DNA of 32,258 nucleotides from Holdemanella biformis DSM 3989 (GTDB taxonomy: Bacteria > Bacillota_I > Bacilli_A > Erysipelotrichales > Erysipelotrichaceae), in contig NZ_DS996845.1 of assembly GCF_000156655.1 (NCBI RefSeq), positions 93,376 through 125,633 of the forward strand, written 5' to 3'. The notes beneath the pieces were generated by a model. It saw only the letters and a program-made list of their open reading frames with translations. It searched no databases and was not told where the DNA came from. Within the stretch, counting starts at the first letter, position 1; each line of letters opens with the position of its first letter. Below are positions 8,498 through 16,640 of the stretch, piece by piece. Both the position numbers and the translations under genes were made by a program.

Positions 8498-8525
8498 TTG
8501 CAAAAAAATCAGAGTGTGATATTAT
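8498..8525 (+). promoter_or_regulatory. Extended -10 promoter giving a leaderless transcript
   Basis: TTGCAA (8498-8503) and TATTAT (8520-8525) are 16 bases apart, and the -10 is extended by TGA (TG at 8517-8518). Transcription would start near 8531-8533, two to four bases before the ATG at 8535. No ribosome site precedes that ATG. Confidence 0.6.
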
Positions 8526-8534
8526 GCACTAGCT

Positions 8535-8921
8535 ATGACAAATCAGGTACATTTATTTGATAAAATTTCAAATCAAACATTATACAAAGGAGAGGCTATA
8601 ATTGATTTTTGTGCGAACGAAGGACTTCTAGTTTCTTTTAGTAATGATACACATCGATTTGAATGGAGAATATGGAAAAAAGGATTAGTAATCCGTAGTG
8701 AATCTGATGTTCTTGTGAATTTGACACTTCGTTTAAATAGTCAAACAAAGGGGCATATTGAAACAGAATTTGGACAAATAGATTTGGATTGTCATACAAG
8801 TCATTATGATGTGGACGAAAATCACATAGAAGTAAAATACAGTCTTATACAGGGGAATGAAGAACAAAAATTTCACTTTGTACTATATATAAATAAGGAG
8901 GATACATATGCAGTCAATTGA
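8535..8921 (+). CDS. DUF1934 / YwiB-like beta-barrel protein
   Basis: This 128-residue protein has alternating beta-strand character. The segment TKGHIETEFGQIDLDC (about residues 71-86), followed by a strand with HIEVKYSLIQ, matches the C-terminal half of DUF1934 (Bacillus YwiB), a calycin-like barrel of unknown role. YwiB also lies immediately upstream of argS in many Firmicutes, and that synteny carries much of this call. No in-frame start exists upstream of ATG 8535 before a TGA, and there is no Shine-Dalgarno, so the start is either leaderless or weakly translated. The 3' end overlaps argS by 14 bases and contains its ribosome site. Confidence 0.72.
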   Translation: MTNQVHLFDKISNQTLYKGEAIIDFCANEGLLVSFSNDTHRFEWRIWKKGLVIRSESDVLVNLTLRLNSQTKGHIETEFGQIDLDCHTSHYDVDENHIEVKYSLIQGNEEQKFHFVLYINKEDTYAVN

Positions 8922-10542
8922 AGTTGAATTAAAGCAGGCCATTCAAATTGCAGTAAAAAAAGCATTTGATTTAGATTTAGATGTGCAAAACATTGTTGTT
9001 GAAACACCAAAAAATAAAGATCATGGTGATTTTTCAAGTAATGTTGCGATGCAGTTAACTCGTCAATTACATCAAAATCCAAGAATGATTGCGCAAAGCT
9101 TATTAGATGCATTTTCATTAGAAATGGTTTCTAATATTGAAATTGCAGGACCTGGTTTCTTAAACTTTACATTATCTAAAGACCGTTTTAGTACAGTAAT
9201 TTCTGATGTATTAGCACAAAAGGAAAATTACGGTCAACAACCATCTAATGGAATTAAAGTAGATTTAGAATATGTAAGTGCAAACCCAACTGGATCCTTA
9301 CACTTAGGACATGCTCGTGGAGCTGCTTGGGGAGACAGTTGTGCACGTATCATGAAAAAAGCGGGATATGACGTAACTCGTGAATATTATGTAAATGATG
9401 CGGGTAACCAAATCACAAACTTGGCATTGTCTTTAAATGCTCGTTATCGTCAAGCACAAGGGATTCCTACAGAAATTGGTCAAGACGGTTACATGGGTAA
9501 GGATGTTGAAGAAAAAGGATATGAATTGGCGAAAGAATATCCTGAAACATACTTAGAACCTACAGAAGAAAATTTGAAATTCTTTAGAAAAGAAGGAATT
9601 AAGTTTGAATTAGATAAAATTAGAAAAGATTTAGATCGTTATCGTGTACATTTTGATGTTTGGTCAAGTGAACAAAGTATTCGTGATGCAGGTAAAGTAG
9701 AGGCTGCAATCAATGAATTGAATGAAAAGGGCTATGTATATGAAAAAGATGGTGCTTTATGGTTCGAAACAACAAAATTTGGAGATGATAAAGACCGTGT
9801 TTTAAGAAAACAAGACGGATCATTAACTTATTTAGTTCCAGATATTGCTTATCATAATGATAAATGTCAACGTGGATTTGATATGTTGGTTGACTTCTTT
9901 GGAGCTGACCACCATGGCTATATTCCTCGTTTAAAAGCGAGTATGACAGCTTTAGGAAACGATGCAGACAAATTACATGTAGATATTATTCAGATGGTTC
10001 GTTTAGTATCAAATGGGGAAGAAATGAAGATGTCAAAACGTTTAGGAAATGCGACAACAATTAATGAGTTGTGCGATAAAGTAGGCGTTGATGCAGCTCG
10101 TTATTTCTTTGTACAACGTGCATTAGATTCACATTTAGATTTCGATATTGAATTGGCAACTAAAAAGTCAAATGAAAACCCTGTTTACTATGCACAATAT
10201 GCACATGCTCGTATGTGTTCTATTCAAAAACAAGCTCAAGATATTGAGTTAGCAACATCATTTGAAGATTTAACAAATGAAAAAGAAATTGAATTGATGA
10301 AATCTTTACAAGAATTCAATAAGGTTATTGTAGAAACAGCACAATCTCGCCAAGTTCATAAAATGTGTCACTATATTCAAAATTTAGCTAGTAAATTCCA
10401 CAGTTTCTATAATGTATGTAAAGTTGTAGATCGTGATAATTTAGAATTAAGTTCACAACGTCTAGCTTTAGTAAAGGCAACTCAAATTGTTTTAGCTAAC
10501 GCATTAGAATGTATTGGTGTTGAAGCCGTTGAATCAATGTAA
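8908..10542 (+). CDS. argS: Arginyl-tRNA synthetase
   Basis: This class I synthetase charges tRNA-Arg. The HIGH motif is HLGH at residues 132-135 in SANPTGSLHLGHARG, and the KMSKS loop is KMSKR at 374-378. The N-terminal Add1 domain (1-100, with KNKDHGDFSSNVAM) and the C-terminal DALR anticodon-binding domain (from about 430, NPVYYAQYAHAR near 419) are both present. At 544 residues it is slightly shorter than the usual 550-560. A strong AAGGAGG lies six bases before the ATG. It is followed 25 bases later by rpoE. Confidence 0.97.
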   Translation: MQSIEVELKQAIQIAVKKAFDLDLDVQNIVVETPKNKDHGDFSSNVAMQLTRQLHQNPRMIAQSLLDAFSLEMVSNIEIAGPGFLNFTLSKDRFSTVISDVLAQKENYGQQPSNGIKVDLEYVSANPTGSLHLGHARGAAWGDSCARIMKKAGYDVTREYYVNDAGNQITNLALSLNARYRQAQGIPTEIGQDGYMGKDVEEKGYELAKEYPETYLEPTEENLKFFRKEGIKFELDKIRKDLDRYRVHFDVWSSEQSIRDAGKVEAAINELNEKGYVYEKDGALWFETTKFGDDKDRVLRKQDGSLTYLVPDIAYHNDKCQRGFDMLVDFFGADHHGYIPRLKASMTALGNDADKLHVDIIQMVRLVSNGEEMKMSKRLGNATTINELCDKVGVDAARYFFVQRALDSHLDFDIELATKKSNENPVYYAQYAHARMCSIQKQAQDIELATSFEDLTNEKEIELMKSLQEFNKVIVETAQSRQVHKMCHYIQNLASKFHSFYNVCKVVDRDNLELSSQRLALVKATQIVLANALECIGVEAVESM

Positions 10543-10567
10543 GTATTAAGAGGAGTTTTATAGTATT

Positions 10568-10909
10568 ATGAAAAAGTCTATGATTGAAGTAGCTTATCAA
10601 GTATTGACTAACAACGATGGTGCTATGCCATTCGTTGATCTTTGGAAAGATGTAAGTCAAGAAATGGGATTTAGTCAAACACAGTTTGAAGATAATATCG
10701 CACAATTTTATACAGATTTATCTTTAGATGGCCGTTTCTTGAATATGTCACAAAATACTTGGGATTTACGTTCACGTCACACGTATTCAGAAAGTGTAAT
10801 GGATACAGATTCTATCGCAATTGACGAGGATGATGAAGAAGAAGAATCAGAAATCGTTGAAGATGGATTAGACGAAGTAGAAAAAGAAATGGAAGAAGAA
10901 AACGAATAA
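10568..10909 (+). CDS. rpoE: DNA-directed RNA polymerase delta subunit
   Basis: The N-terminal HARE-HTH fold (residues 1-70: SMIEVAYQVLTNN, PFVDLWKDV, DLSLDGRFLN, TWDLR) is followed by an acidic, disordered tail from residue 86 made almost wholly of Asp and Glu. This is the architecture of the Gram-positive delta factor, which speeds recycling of RNA polymerase and affects initiation. At 113 residues the tail is shorter than in Bacillus subtilis (about 173). Its position after argS is the usual one. Confidence 0.93.
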   Translation: MKKSMIEVAYQVLTNNDGAMPFVDLWKDVSQEMGFSQTQFEDNIAQFYTDLSLDGRFLNMSQNTWDLRSRHTYSESVMDTDSIAIDEDDEEEESEIVEDGLDEVEKEMEEENE

Positions 10910-10944
10910 AACGCATCCTTTTTCACAATAAATTCACATTGAAT

Positions 10945-10953
10945 TGTTAGAAT
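10945..10953 (+). promoter_or_regulatory. Possible extended -10 promoter before the teichoic acid cluster
   Basis: TGTTAGAAT is an extended -10 (TGn plus TAGAAT). No good -35 hexamer stands 16-18 bases upstream; TTCACA at 10922-10927 is 20 bases away. A transcript would start near 10960, just before the small reading frame at 10974. Confidence 0.35.
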
Positions 10954-10973
10954 TGAAGTGGAAAGGAGAAGGA

Positions 10974-11030
10974 ATGCAAGAAAATCTGCTTCATGCAGAT
11001 TTTTTTTCTAGAAAAAATATGATAACCTAG
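10974..11030 (+). CDS. Possible 18-codon leader peptide spanning a terminator
   Basis: An ATG at 10974 lies five bases after a very strong ribosome site (GAAAGGAG). It encodes MQENLLHADFFSRKNMIT and ends at TAG 11028-11030. The terminator hairpin at 10982-11007 lies entirely inside it, so a translating ribosome would block that hairpin. The frame stops 22 bases before the export permease gene. This is the layout of a translated leader or attenuator, but the peptide resembles nothing I know, and it may be chance in the 3' region of rpoE. Confidence 0.35.
   Translation: MQENLLHADFFSRKNMIT
10981..11008 (+). terminator. Intrinsic terminator between rpoE and the export genes
   Basis: AAATCTGC (10982-10989) pairs with GCAGATTT (10995-11002) around TTCAT and is followed by a run of T to 11007. 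It ends the DUF1934-argS-rpoE transcript. It could also act as an attenuator for the downstream genes because it sits inside the small frame at 10974-11030. Confidence 0.85.
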
Positions 11031-11052
11031 AAGTTGTTAAGGAGATATTTAT

Positions 11053-11883
11053 ATGTTTAAAAGCATTTTATACGTTATAAAAGAAAATTGTTCAAATTTC
11101 TATCGTATTTTCTGTATCGCAAAATATGAATTGTTGTCAGATATGCGAGATTCTAAATTTGGTATTTTTTGGAACTTTGCATCTCCAGCTATTCAAGTGT
11201 TCACATATTGGTTAGTCTTTGGGATTGCTTGGGGAAGAAAAGCACAAACATACAAAGGTATTACTGTCGAATATTTGCCATGGCTTGTTGTAGCTTTTAG
11301 TGTATGGTGGTATATTCGTCCATGCATTGTCGATGGATGTTCTGCCGTGTTTTCAAAAACCAATGTCATCACAAGAATGAAGTTTCCAGTGTCGGTTTTA
11401 CCAGCAACAGTTTGTTTAAGAGAACTATTCAATCATTTTGTGATGTTGATTATCACATTCGTTACTTTGATTTTAAGCGGATGGTATCCAAATCTAAACT
11501 GGCTTTGGATTCTATATTATATGTTCTGCGCATTTATGCTTGGAGAAGCTATTTCACTAGTATTATCTGTACTCACAATGTTATGGCGTGATGTAAAAAA
11601 ATTTATTTCTTCAATCATGCGTATGTTGATGTATTTCTCGCCTATTTTATGGGATTGTCATTTTAAAGCAGATGTTCCATTCGCAAGTATTTTAAATAAA
11701 CTTGTGAAGGTAAATCCAATCTATTATATTATTCAAGGATATAGAGATGCCGTTTTCTATGGAAGAAACGTATTTGATCATCCTGCTATTACACTTTATT
11801 TCTGGTGTCTGGTTTTCTTGATTTTTGCGTTAGGATGCTATTTGATGTACACCTTCAAAAAGAAATTTATCGATATGATTTAA
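11053..11883 (+). CDS. tagG: Teichoic acid / polysaccharide export ABC permease, TagG-like
   Basis: This 276-residue integral membrane protein of the ABC-2 family has about six membrane segments (roughly residues 50-70, 78-95, 130-150, 158-185, 190-210 and 245-268). Typical family features are SDMRDSKFGIFWNFASPAIQ near the N-terminus and VNPIYYIIQGYRDAVFYGR near residue 220. TagG with TagH flips the undecaprenyl-linked polymer across the membrane. The next gene, 10 bases on, is the matching ATPase, and polymer synthesis genes follow. AAGGAGAT precedes the ATG. An O-antigen-type export role is an alternative that context argues against. Confidence 0.9.
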   Translation: MFKSILYVIKENCSNFYRIFCIAKYELLSDMRDSKFGIFWNFASPAIQVFTYWLVFGIAWGRKAQTYKGITVEYLPWLVVAFSVWWYIRPCIVDGCSAVFSKTNVITRMKFPVSVLPATVCLRELFNHFVMLIITFVTLILSGWYPNLNWLWILYYMFCAFMLGEAISLVLSVLTMLWRDVKKFISSIMRMLMYFSPILWDCHFKADVPFASILNKLVKVNPIYYIIQGYRDAVFYGRNVFDHPAITLYFWCLVFLIFALGCYLMYTFKKKFIDMI

Positions 11884-11893
11884 GGAGGTTTTT

Positions 11894-12712
11894 ATGTCTA
11901 AAGAAGAATATGCTGTTGAAGTCGAAAATATTTCGAAAATCTATACTTTAAGAAATAAAAACAATCAATATAAAACAGATAAGAAAGAATTCTATGCATT
12001 AAAAGACGTTTCTTTTAAAATAAAAAAAGGCGATGTGGTTGGAATTCTTGGAACTAATGGATCTGGTAAATCTACATTATCTTTATTATTATCAGGTATT
12101 TCTGAAATTAATAGTGGAACCATGAAAATTAATGGAGAACAAGCATTGATTGCCATTAATACAGGGTTGAATCAACAATTGACAGGACTTGAAAATATTA
12201 ACGTCAAAGGCGCATTGATGGGGCTTAGAAAAAAGAGAATTCAAGAAATCACAAATGATGTTATTGATTTTGCAGAGTTAGGAGATTTCTTATATCAGCC
12301 TGTAAAAAAATATTCATCAGGTATGAAATCTCGTTTAGGATTTTCCATCTCACTTGCATTAAATCCAGATATTTTTATTGTCGATGAAGCATTAAGTGTT
12401 GGAGATAAAGGTTTTGCGAAAAAATGCATGAAGCGTATGATGAAACTCAGAGATGAAGAAGGAAAAACAATCTTCTTTATTTCTCACTCATTAAGTCAAG
12501 TTCGCGAATTTTGCAAGACGGGAATGTGGATTGAAGGTGGTCAGCTTGTTGAAATGGGTGACATTAATAAAGTGTGTGATGATTATTCTGTTTATGTAGA
12601 CAAATTAGAGGCGATGAGCAAAAAGGAAAAGAAAAAATTCTTAGATGAAAAATTTGAAAAGCGTTTGCTTCCTAAAAAAGAAAAAAAGGGTATCGCAAAA
12701 TTATTTGGTTAA
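11894..12712 (+). CDS. tagH: Teichoic acid export ABC ATPase, TagH/TarH-like
   Basis: This ABC protein has Walker A GTNGSGKST at residues 53-61, the signature YSSGMKSR at 140-147, Walker B FIVDEA at 161-166 and the switch His198. The insertion before Walker A (YTLRNKNNQYKTDKKEF) and the motif INTGLNQQLTGLENI are typical of polysaccharide and teichoic acid exporters. It ends in a basic tail (from about 235) and lacks the long extra-cytoplasmic extension of Bacillus TagH, so at 272 residues it is like the short Staphylococcus TarH. A strong AAGGAGGT stands before the ATG, and a hairpin follows the stop. Confidence 0.92.
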   Translation: MSKEEYAVEVENISKIYTLRNKNNQYKTDKKEFYALKDVSFKIKKGDVVGILGTNGSGKSTLSLLLSGISEINSGTMKINGEQALIAINTGLNQQLTGLENINVKGALMGLRKKRIQEITNDVIDFAELGDFLYQPVKKYSSGMKSRLGFSISLALNPDIFIVDEALSVGDKGFAKKCMKRMMKLRDEEGKTIFFISHSLSQVREFCKTGMWIEGGQLVEMGDINKVCDDYSVYVDKLEAMSKKEKKKFLDEKFEKRLLPKKEKKGIAKLFG

Positions 12713-12713
12713 T

Positions 12714-12736
12714 AAAGGAGTTTATGGACTCCTTTT
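12714..12736 (+). terminator. Hairpin after tagH, weak T tract
   Basis: AAAGGAGT (12714-12721) pairs with ACTCCTTT (12728-12735) around TTATGG. The following bases are TCAATTTG, so termination is probably partial. It separates the export pair from tagD. No convincing promoter was found in the 55 bases between the hairpin and tagD. Confidence 0.55.
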
Positions 12737-12791
12737 CAATTTGTCAAAAATAGTTTACAATTACAGTGTTTATATAGGGAGGTTTATACTC

Positions 12792-13178
12792 ATGAAAACA
12801 GTAATAACATATGGAACTTTTGATTTATTTCATGTAGGTCATTTAAATTTATTACGCCGTGCAAAAGAATTAGGGGATTATTTGATTGTTGCGGTAAGTA
12901 GTGATGAGTTTAATTTGGGTAAAAATAAAGTGTGTAAAATTAAAGACACAGATCGTATGAAGATTGTAGAAGCGATTAAATATGTAGACAAGGTTATTCC
13001 AGAAACAAGTTGGGAACAAAAAATTGAAGATGTAAAAAAATATAATGTAGATGTGTTTGTTATGGGCGATGATTGGAAGGGAAAATTTGATTTCTTAAAA
13101 GATTATTGTGAAGTTGTTTATTTACCAAGAACAGAAGGTATTAGTACAACACAATTAAAAGAGGAATTGAAGGGTTAA
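12792..13178 (+). CDS. tagD: Glycerol-3-phosphate cytidylyltransferase
   Basis: TagD makes CDP-glycerol from CTP and glycerol-3-phosphate, the activated unit for poly(glycerol phosphate) teichoic acid. The protein begins MKTVITYGTFDLFHVGHLNL, holding the nucleotidyltransferase HxGH motif, and ends with the second signature RTEGISTTQL. At 128 residues it has the exact family size. ATG 12792 follows GGGAGG by nine bases; an upstream in-frame extension lacks both a ribosome site and family homology. The next gene starts one base after the stop. Confidence 0.96.
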   Translation: MKTVITYGTFDLFHVGHLNLLRRAKELGDYLIVAVSSDEFNLGKNKVCKIKDTDRMKIVEAIKYVDKVIPETSWEQKIEDVKKYNVDVFVMGDDWKGKFDFLKDYCEVVYLPRTEGISTTQLKEELKG

Positions 13179-13179
13179 T

Positions 13180-15417
13180 ATGCGTACTATCAGTATTATC
13201 CTTCCTTTTTTTAAGTACAAACATTATTTTAAAGAATGTCTACAAAATTTAGCACAAAGCACATTTAAAGATTTTGAATTAATTGTCGTTTTAGATCATC
13301 CAACTGAAGATATTGATGATTTATTAGAACAATATAATTCTGTTTTTGACATGAAAGTATACGCATTACCTGAAGGAGTAACAGGTGTAGCGGCTTGTCG
13401 AAATGTTGGAATTCAAGAAGCTAAAGGTGCCTATCTTTACTTTTTGGATAGTGACGATTATGTTTTGGAAGATACTCTACAAAATATGATCAAGGCGATA
13501 GATCATGATGTGGATATGGTTTATGGTATGATCAATCACACTTGGAATAATAAAGCGAATTATCTTCATAAAATTGAAAATAAAGAAGTGGATGAAGAGG
13601 ATCAAGAAGAAAGAGAACAACAACGTTTGAATAGACTTTCTGATTTTATTTCGTTTTCGTCATATGAAAAAGATGAGCAACAAGCTAAAGCTATTTTTTA
13701 TACAATGGATAACCGAAAAGGAATCCGTACATTTACAGTGTTAGGTAATTTGTATAATCGTGATTTTGTTGTTCGCAATAACTTAAAATTTAATGAGAAC
13801 TTTAGATATTATTGTGATATGACATTCATGTGTCCATTATTAGAAAAATTGACTTCCGCTTTACAAGTAGAAGAAGCAATCTATGTGAAACGTAAGCATA
13901 ATGATCCTATTAATGAACCAGCATTGAGTCAGGAAGAGAATGAAAATCGTTTTAATGAAAGATGCGATGCAGTTGAATATACACGTACACTTTTAAAAGA
14001 AGAAGGGGTTGTACGTTTCTGCTTAGATCGTAAAATTGTATCGTATTTTGTTTCTCAAATGGCAAAGAAGATTCGTCGTAGTCAAGATGATTTGTGGCGT
14101 ACAGAATACTTTGAACGAATGGCAAAAACAATGGATGGTATTCGTCCAGAAGTTATGAATCGCTATAAGCGTAATTCTAGAAAAATGGTAGCTTATCTAC
14201 AAAATCGTGACTTGAAAGGTGTTCAAAGTTGTGTTCGAAGAAAATTAGGAATTAAAAAGTTTTTTAGAATCTTTAAAAATAAGAATGTTTTATTTAAACT
14301 TGCTTACTATCATGTTTATTCTAAGAAACCAATTCAAGAAAACACAATTTTATTTGAAACATTTATGGCTAAAAATTACTCAGACAGCCCTAAATATATA
14401 TATGAATATATTGCCAAGAATTATCCAGGCAAATATAAATGTGTATGGGCATTGAATGATGGGCATGAAGTTCCTTATGGAGCAGAAGTTGTAAAGCGTT
14501 TCTCTTTTAAATATGCGTATTATTTAGCTGTTAGTAAATATTTTGTATTTAATGTTAGACAACCATTGTGGTATCGCAAAAGAGAAGGCCAAGTATTTGT
14601 TGAAACTTGGCATGGTACACCATTAAAACGTCTTGTGTTCGATCAAGAAGAAGTAACTTCAGCATCTCCAAAATATAAGCAGCAATTCTATCGCCAAAGA
14701 CAAGAATGGGATTATTTAGTAAGTGCCAATCCGTTTAGTACGAAAACATTTAGAAGTTGTTTTATGTATGAGGGTAAAATGCTTGAATATGGATATCCAA
14801 GAAATGATATTTTATATTGGCCAAACAAAGATCAAATTGCGAAAGACTTAAGAAAAAAACTAGGTATTCCAGAAGATAAGAAAACGATTTTATATGCACC
14901 AACATGGCGTGATGATGAACATTATGGAAAAGGTGAATATAAATTTACATTGGCCTTAGATTTGAAGTTAATGATGGAAAAATTATCAGATGAATATGTT
15001 GTTTTATTAAGAACGCACCATTATATTGCAGATAACATTGATACAACAGGACTTGAAGGTTTTGTTTATAATTTAAGTAAATATGATGATATTAGTGAGA
15101 TTTATTTGATTAGTGATATTTGTATCACGGATTACTCAAGTGTATTCTTTGATTTTGCGAATTTAAAACGACCAGTCCTTTTCTATACATATGATATTGA
15201 AAAATATAAAAATCAATTACGAGGATTCTATATTGATATGAATACTGAGGTTCCAGGCCCACTATTATATACAAGTGAAGAAGTTGTGAATGCGATTTTA
15301 AATATTGATCAAATCAATGAAGAATATAAAGAACGTTATGAAGAATTCTACAAGCGTTTCTGTTGTTATGATGATGGAAATGCGTCAAAGCATATTGTAG
15401 AGGAAGTATTTAAATAA
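13180..15417 (+). CDS. GT2 glycosyltransferase fused to CDP-glycerol glycerophosphotransferase (TagF-like)
   Basis: This 745-residue protein has two catalytic parts. Residues 1 to about 230 are a GT-A family 2 domain (SIILPFFKYKHYF, AACRNVGIQEAKGAYLYFLD, DSDD at 90-93). After a basic, helical linker, residues about 385-740 are a CDP-glycerol glycerophosphotransferase: ENTILFETFMAKNYSDSPK, TWHGTPLKR from 476, LYAPTWRDD and TDYSSVFFDF from 650. It probably adds both a sugar and polyol phosphates to the growing cell-wall polymer on the inner membrane face. It begins one base after tagD, and the paralog follows 16 bases after its stop. The donor sugar is unknown; the polyol is inferred to be glycerol because tagD is adjacent. 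Confidence 0.9.
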   Translation: MRTISIILPFFKYKHYFKECLQNLAQSTFKDFELIVVLDHPTEDIDDLLEQYNSVFDMKVYALPEGVTGVAACRNVGIQEAKGAYLYFLDSDDYVLEDTLQNMIKAIDHDVDMVYGMINHTWNNKANYLHKIENKEVDEEDQEEREQQRLNRLSDFISFSSYEKDEQQAKAIFYTMDNRKGIRTFTVLGNLYNRDFVVRNNLKFNENFRYYCDMTFMCPLLEKLTSALQVEEAIYVKRKHNDPINEPALSQEENENRFNERCDAVEYTRTLLKEEGVVRFCLDRKIVSYFVSQMAKKIRRSQDDLWRTEYFERMAKTMDGIRPEVMNRYKRNSRKMVAYLQNRDLKGVQSCVRRKLGIKKFFRIFKNKNVLFKLAYYHVYSKKPIQENTILFETFMAKNYSDSPKYIYEYIAKNYPGKYKCVWALNDGHEVPYGAEVVKRFSFKYAYYLAVSKYFVFNVRQPLWYRKREGQVFVETWHGTPLKRLVFDQEEVTSASPKYKQQFYRQRQEWDYLVSANPFSTKTFRSCFMYEGKMLEYGYPRNDILYWPNKDQIAKDLRKKLGIPEDKKTILYAPTWRDDEHYGKGEYKFTLALDLKLMMEKLSDEYVVLLRTHHYIADNIDTTGLEGFVYNLSKYDDISEIYLISDICITDYSSVFFDFANLKRPVLFYTYDIEKYKNQLRGFYIDMNTEVPGPLLYTSEEVVNAILNIDQINEEYKERYEEFYKRFCCYDDGNASKHIVEEVFK

Positions 15418-15433
15418 AAGAAGGAGGATAGCC

Positions 15434-16639
15434 ATGTTAATTAAGCTTTTAAGACCTATTAAAAAGTTTGCGGGAAAGTGTATTCGCTTGGCCTATAAAT
15501 TAACATATCGTCTATTTAAAGTAGATGATAAGCTTGTCATATTTATATCTTTTCATGGCCGTGGCTATTCGGATAATCCTAAAGCTATTTATGAACAAAT
15601 GAGACAAGATCCACGATTTGTTGGATACCGTTTTATTTGGTTTATAAAAAATCATAAAGAAAAGAATATTCATATTGAAGGAGCTGAAATAAAGGAGTAT
15701 TTCAGCATTCCTTATTTCTATTATTTGTCCAAGGCAAAATTATGGGTAGTGAACTGCAAATTACCTACATATATCTTTAAAAAGGAAAATCAGGTTTATC
15801 TACAAACATGGCACGGAACCCCGTTAAAACGATTAGCTCACGATATTGATGTAAGTGAAGATACAACGTTCTATCGATCTGGAGTTAGTTATGAACAGAT
15901 GTGCCATTCTTATGATGTAGATGTCGCAAGATATAATTATATGATTAGTCCGAATGCGTTTTGTACGCGTGTTTTTCAAACGTCTTTTAAAATCAATAGA
16001 GAAAGATTGATTGAAACAGGTTATCCTAGAAATGATTTTATTTCAAATGCCACAAAAGAAGAATGTGATGCAATAAAAAATAAGTATCATTTGCCAATGG
16101 ATAAAAAGATTGTGTTATATGCACCTACATGGAGAGATAATTCTTATGTTTCTGCAGGATATACTTTTGAATTGAAGGCAAACTTTAGAAAATGGAAAGA
16201 AATTTTAGGCGAAGATACAATTGTTGTATTTAAACCTCATTATTTAATTATTAACACATTTAAAGATGATCCAGAATTAGACGGATTCTTATATTCTATA
16301 CCTGCACAAGCAGAAATTAATGAGTTATATGTGATTAGCGACATTTTAATTACAGATTATTCGAGCGTTTTCTTTGATTATGCGATATTGAAACGACCTA
16401 TTTATTTCTATATGTATGATTTAAAAGAATATGCCACAGATTTAAGAGGTTTCTATTTAGATATTCATAAGGATATTCCTGGTGAAATTTATATGGATGA
16501 AGAAACCATGTTGAAAGCTATTAAAAATGAAGTGTATGATTATTCGAAATTAAATGAATTTAATCAATATTTTAATAATCATGAAGATGGAAAGGCATCT
16601 AAAAGAGTTGTAGATATTCTATATAAGGCGGTGCACTAA
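15434..16639 (+). CDS. CDP-glycerol glycerophosphotransferase, TagB/TagF-like
   Basis: A single catalytic domain of 401 residues carries the family blocks ISFHGRGYSDNPKAIYEQM (about 36-54), TWHGTPLKRL from 125, YPRNDF, LYAPTWRDN and TDYSSVFFDYAILKRP from 307. These enzymes transfer glycerol phosphate from CDP-glycerol onto the lipid-linked primer or onto the growing chain. It is closely similar in layout to the C-terminal half of the preceding protein, suggesting duplication. AAGGAGGATAGCC gives a strong ribosome site. Whether it acts as primase or polymerase cannot be decided from sequence. Confidence 0.9.
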   Translation: MLIKLLRPIKKFAGKCIRLAYKLTYRLFKVDDKLVIFISFHGRGYSDNPKAIYEQMRQDPRFVGYRFIWFIKNHKEKNIHIEGAEIKEYFSIPYFYYLSKAKLWVVNCKLPTYIFKKENQVYLQTWHGTPLKRLAHDIDVSEDTTFYRSGVSYEQMCHSYDVDVARYNYMISPNAFCTRVFQTSFKINRERLIETGYPRNDFISNATKEECDAIKNKYHLPMDKKIVLYAPTWRDNSYVSAGYTFELKANFRKWKEILGEDTIVVFKPHYLIINTFKDDPELDGFLYSIPAQAEINELYVISDILITDYSSVFFDYAILKRPIYFYMYDLKEYATDLRGFYLDIHKDIPGEIYMDEETMLKAIKNEVYDYSKLNEFNQYFNNHEDGKASKRVVDILYKAVH

Positions 16640-16640
16640 A

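Noticed and set aside
12645-12791. N-terminal extension of TagD starting within tagH
   Set aside because: TagD proteins begin at MKTVITYGTFD; the ATG at 12792 has its own GGGAGG site, and the upstream part passes through the tagH hairpin.
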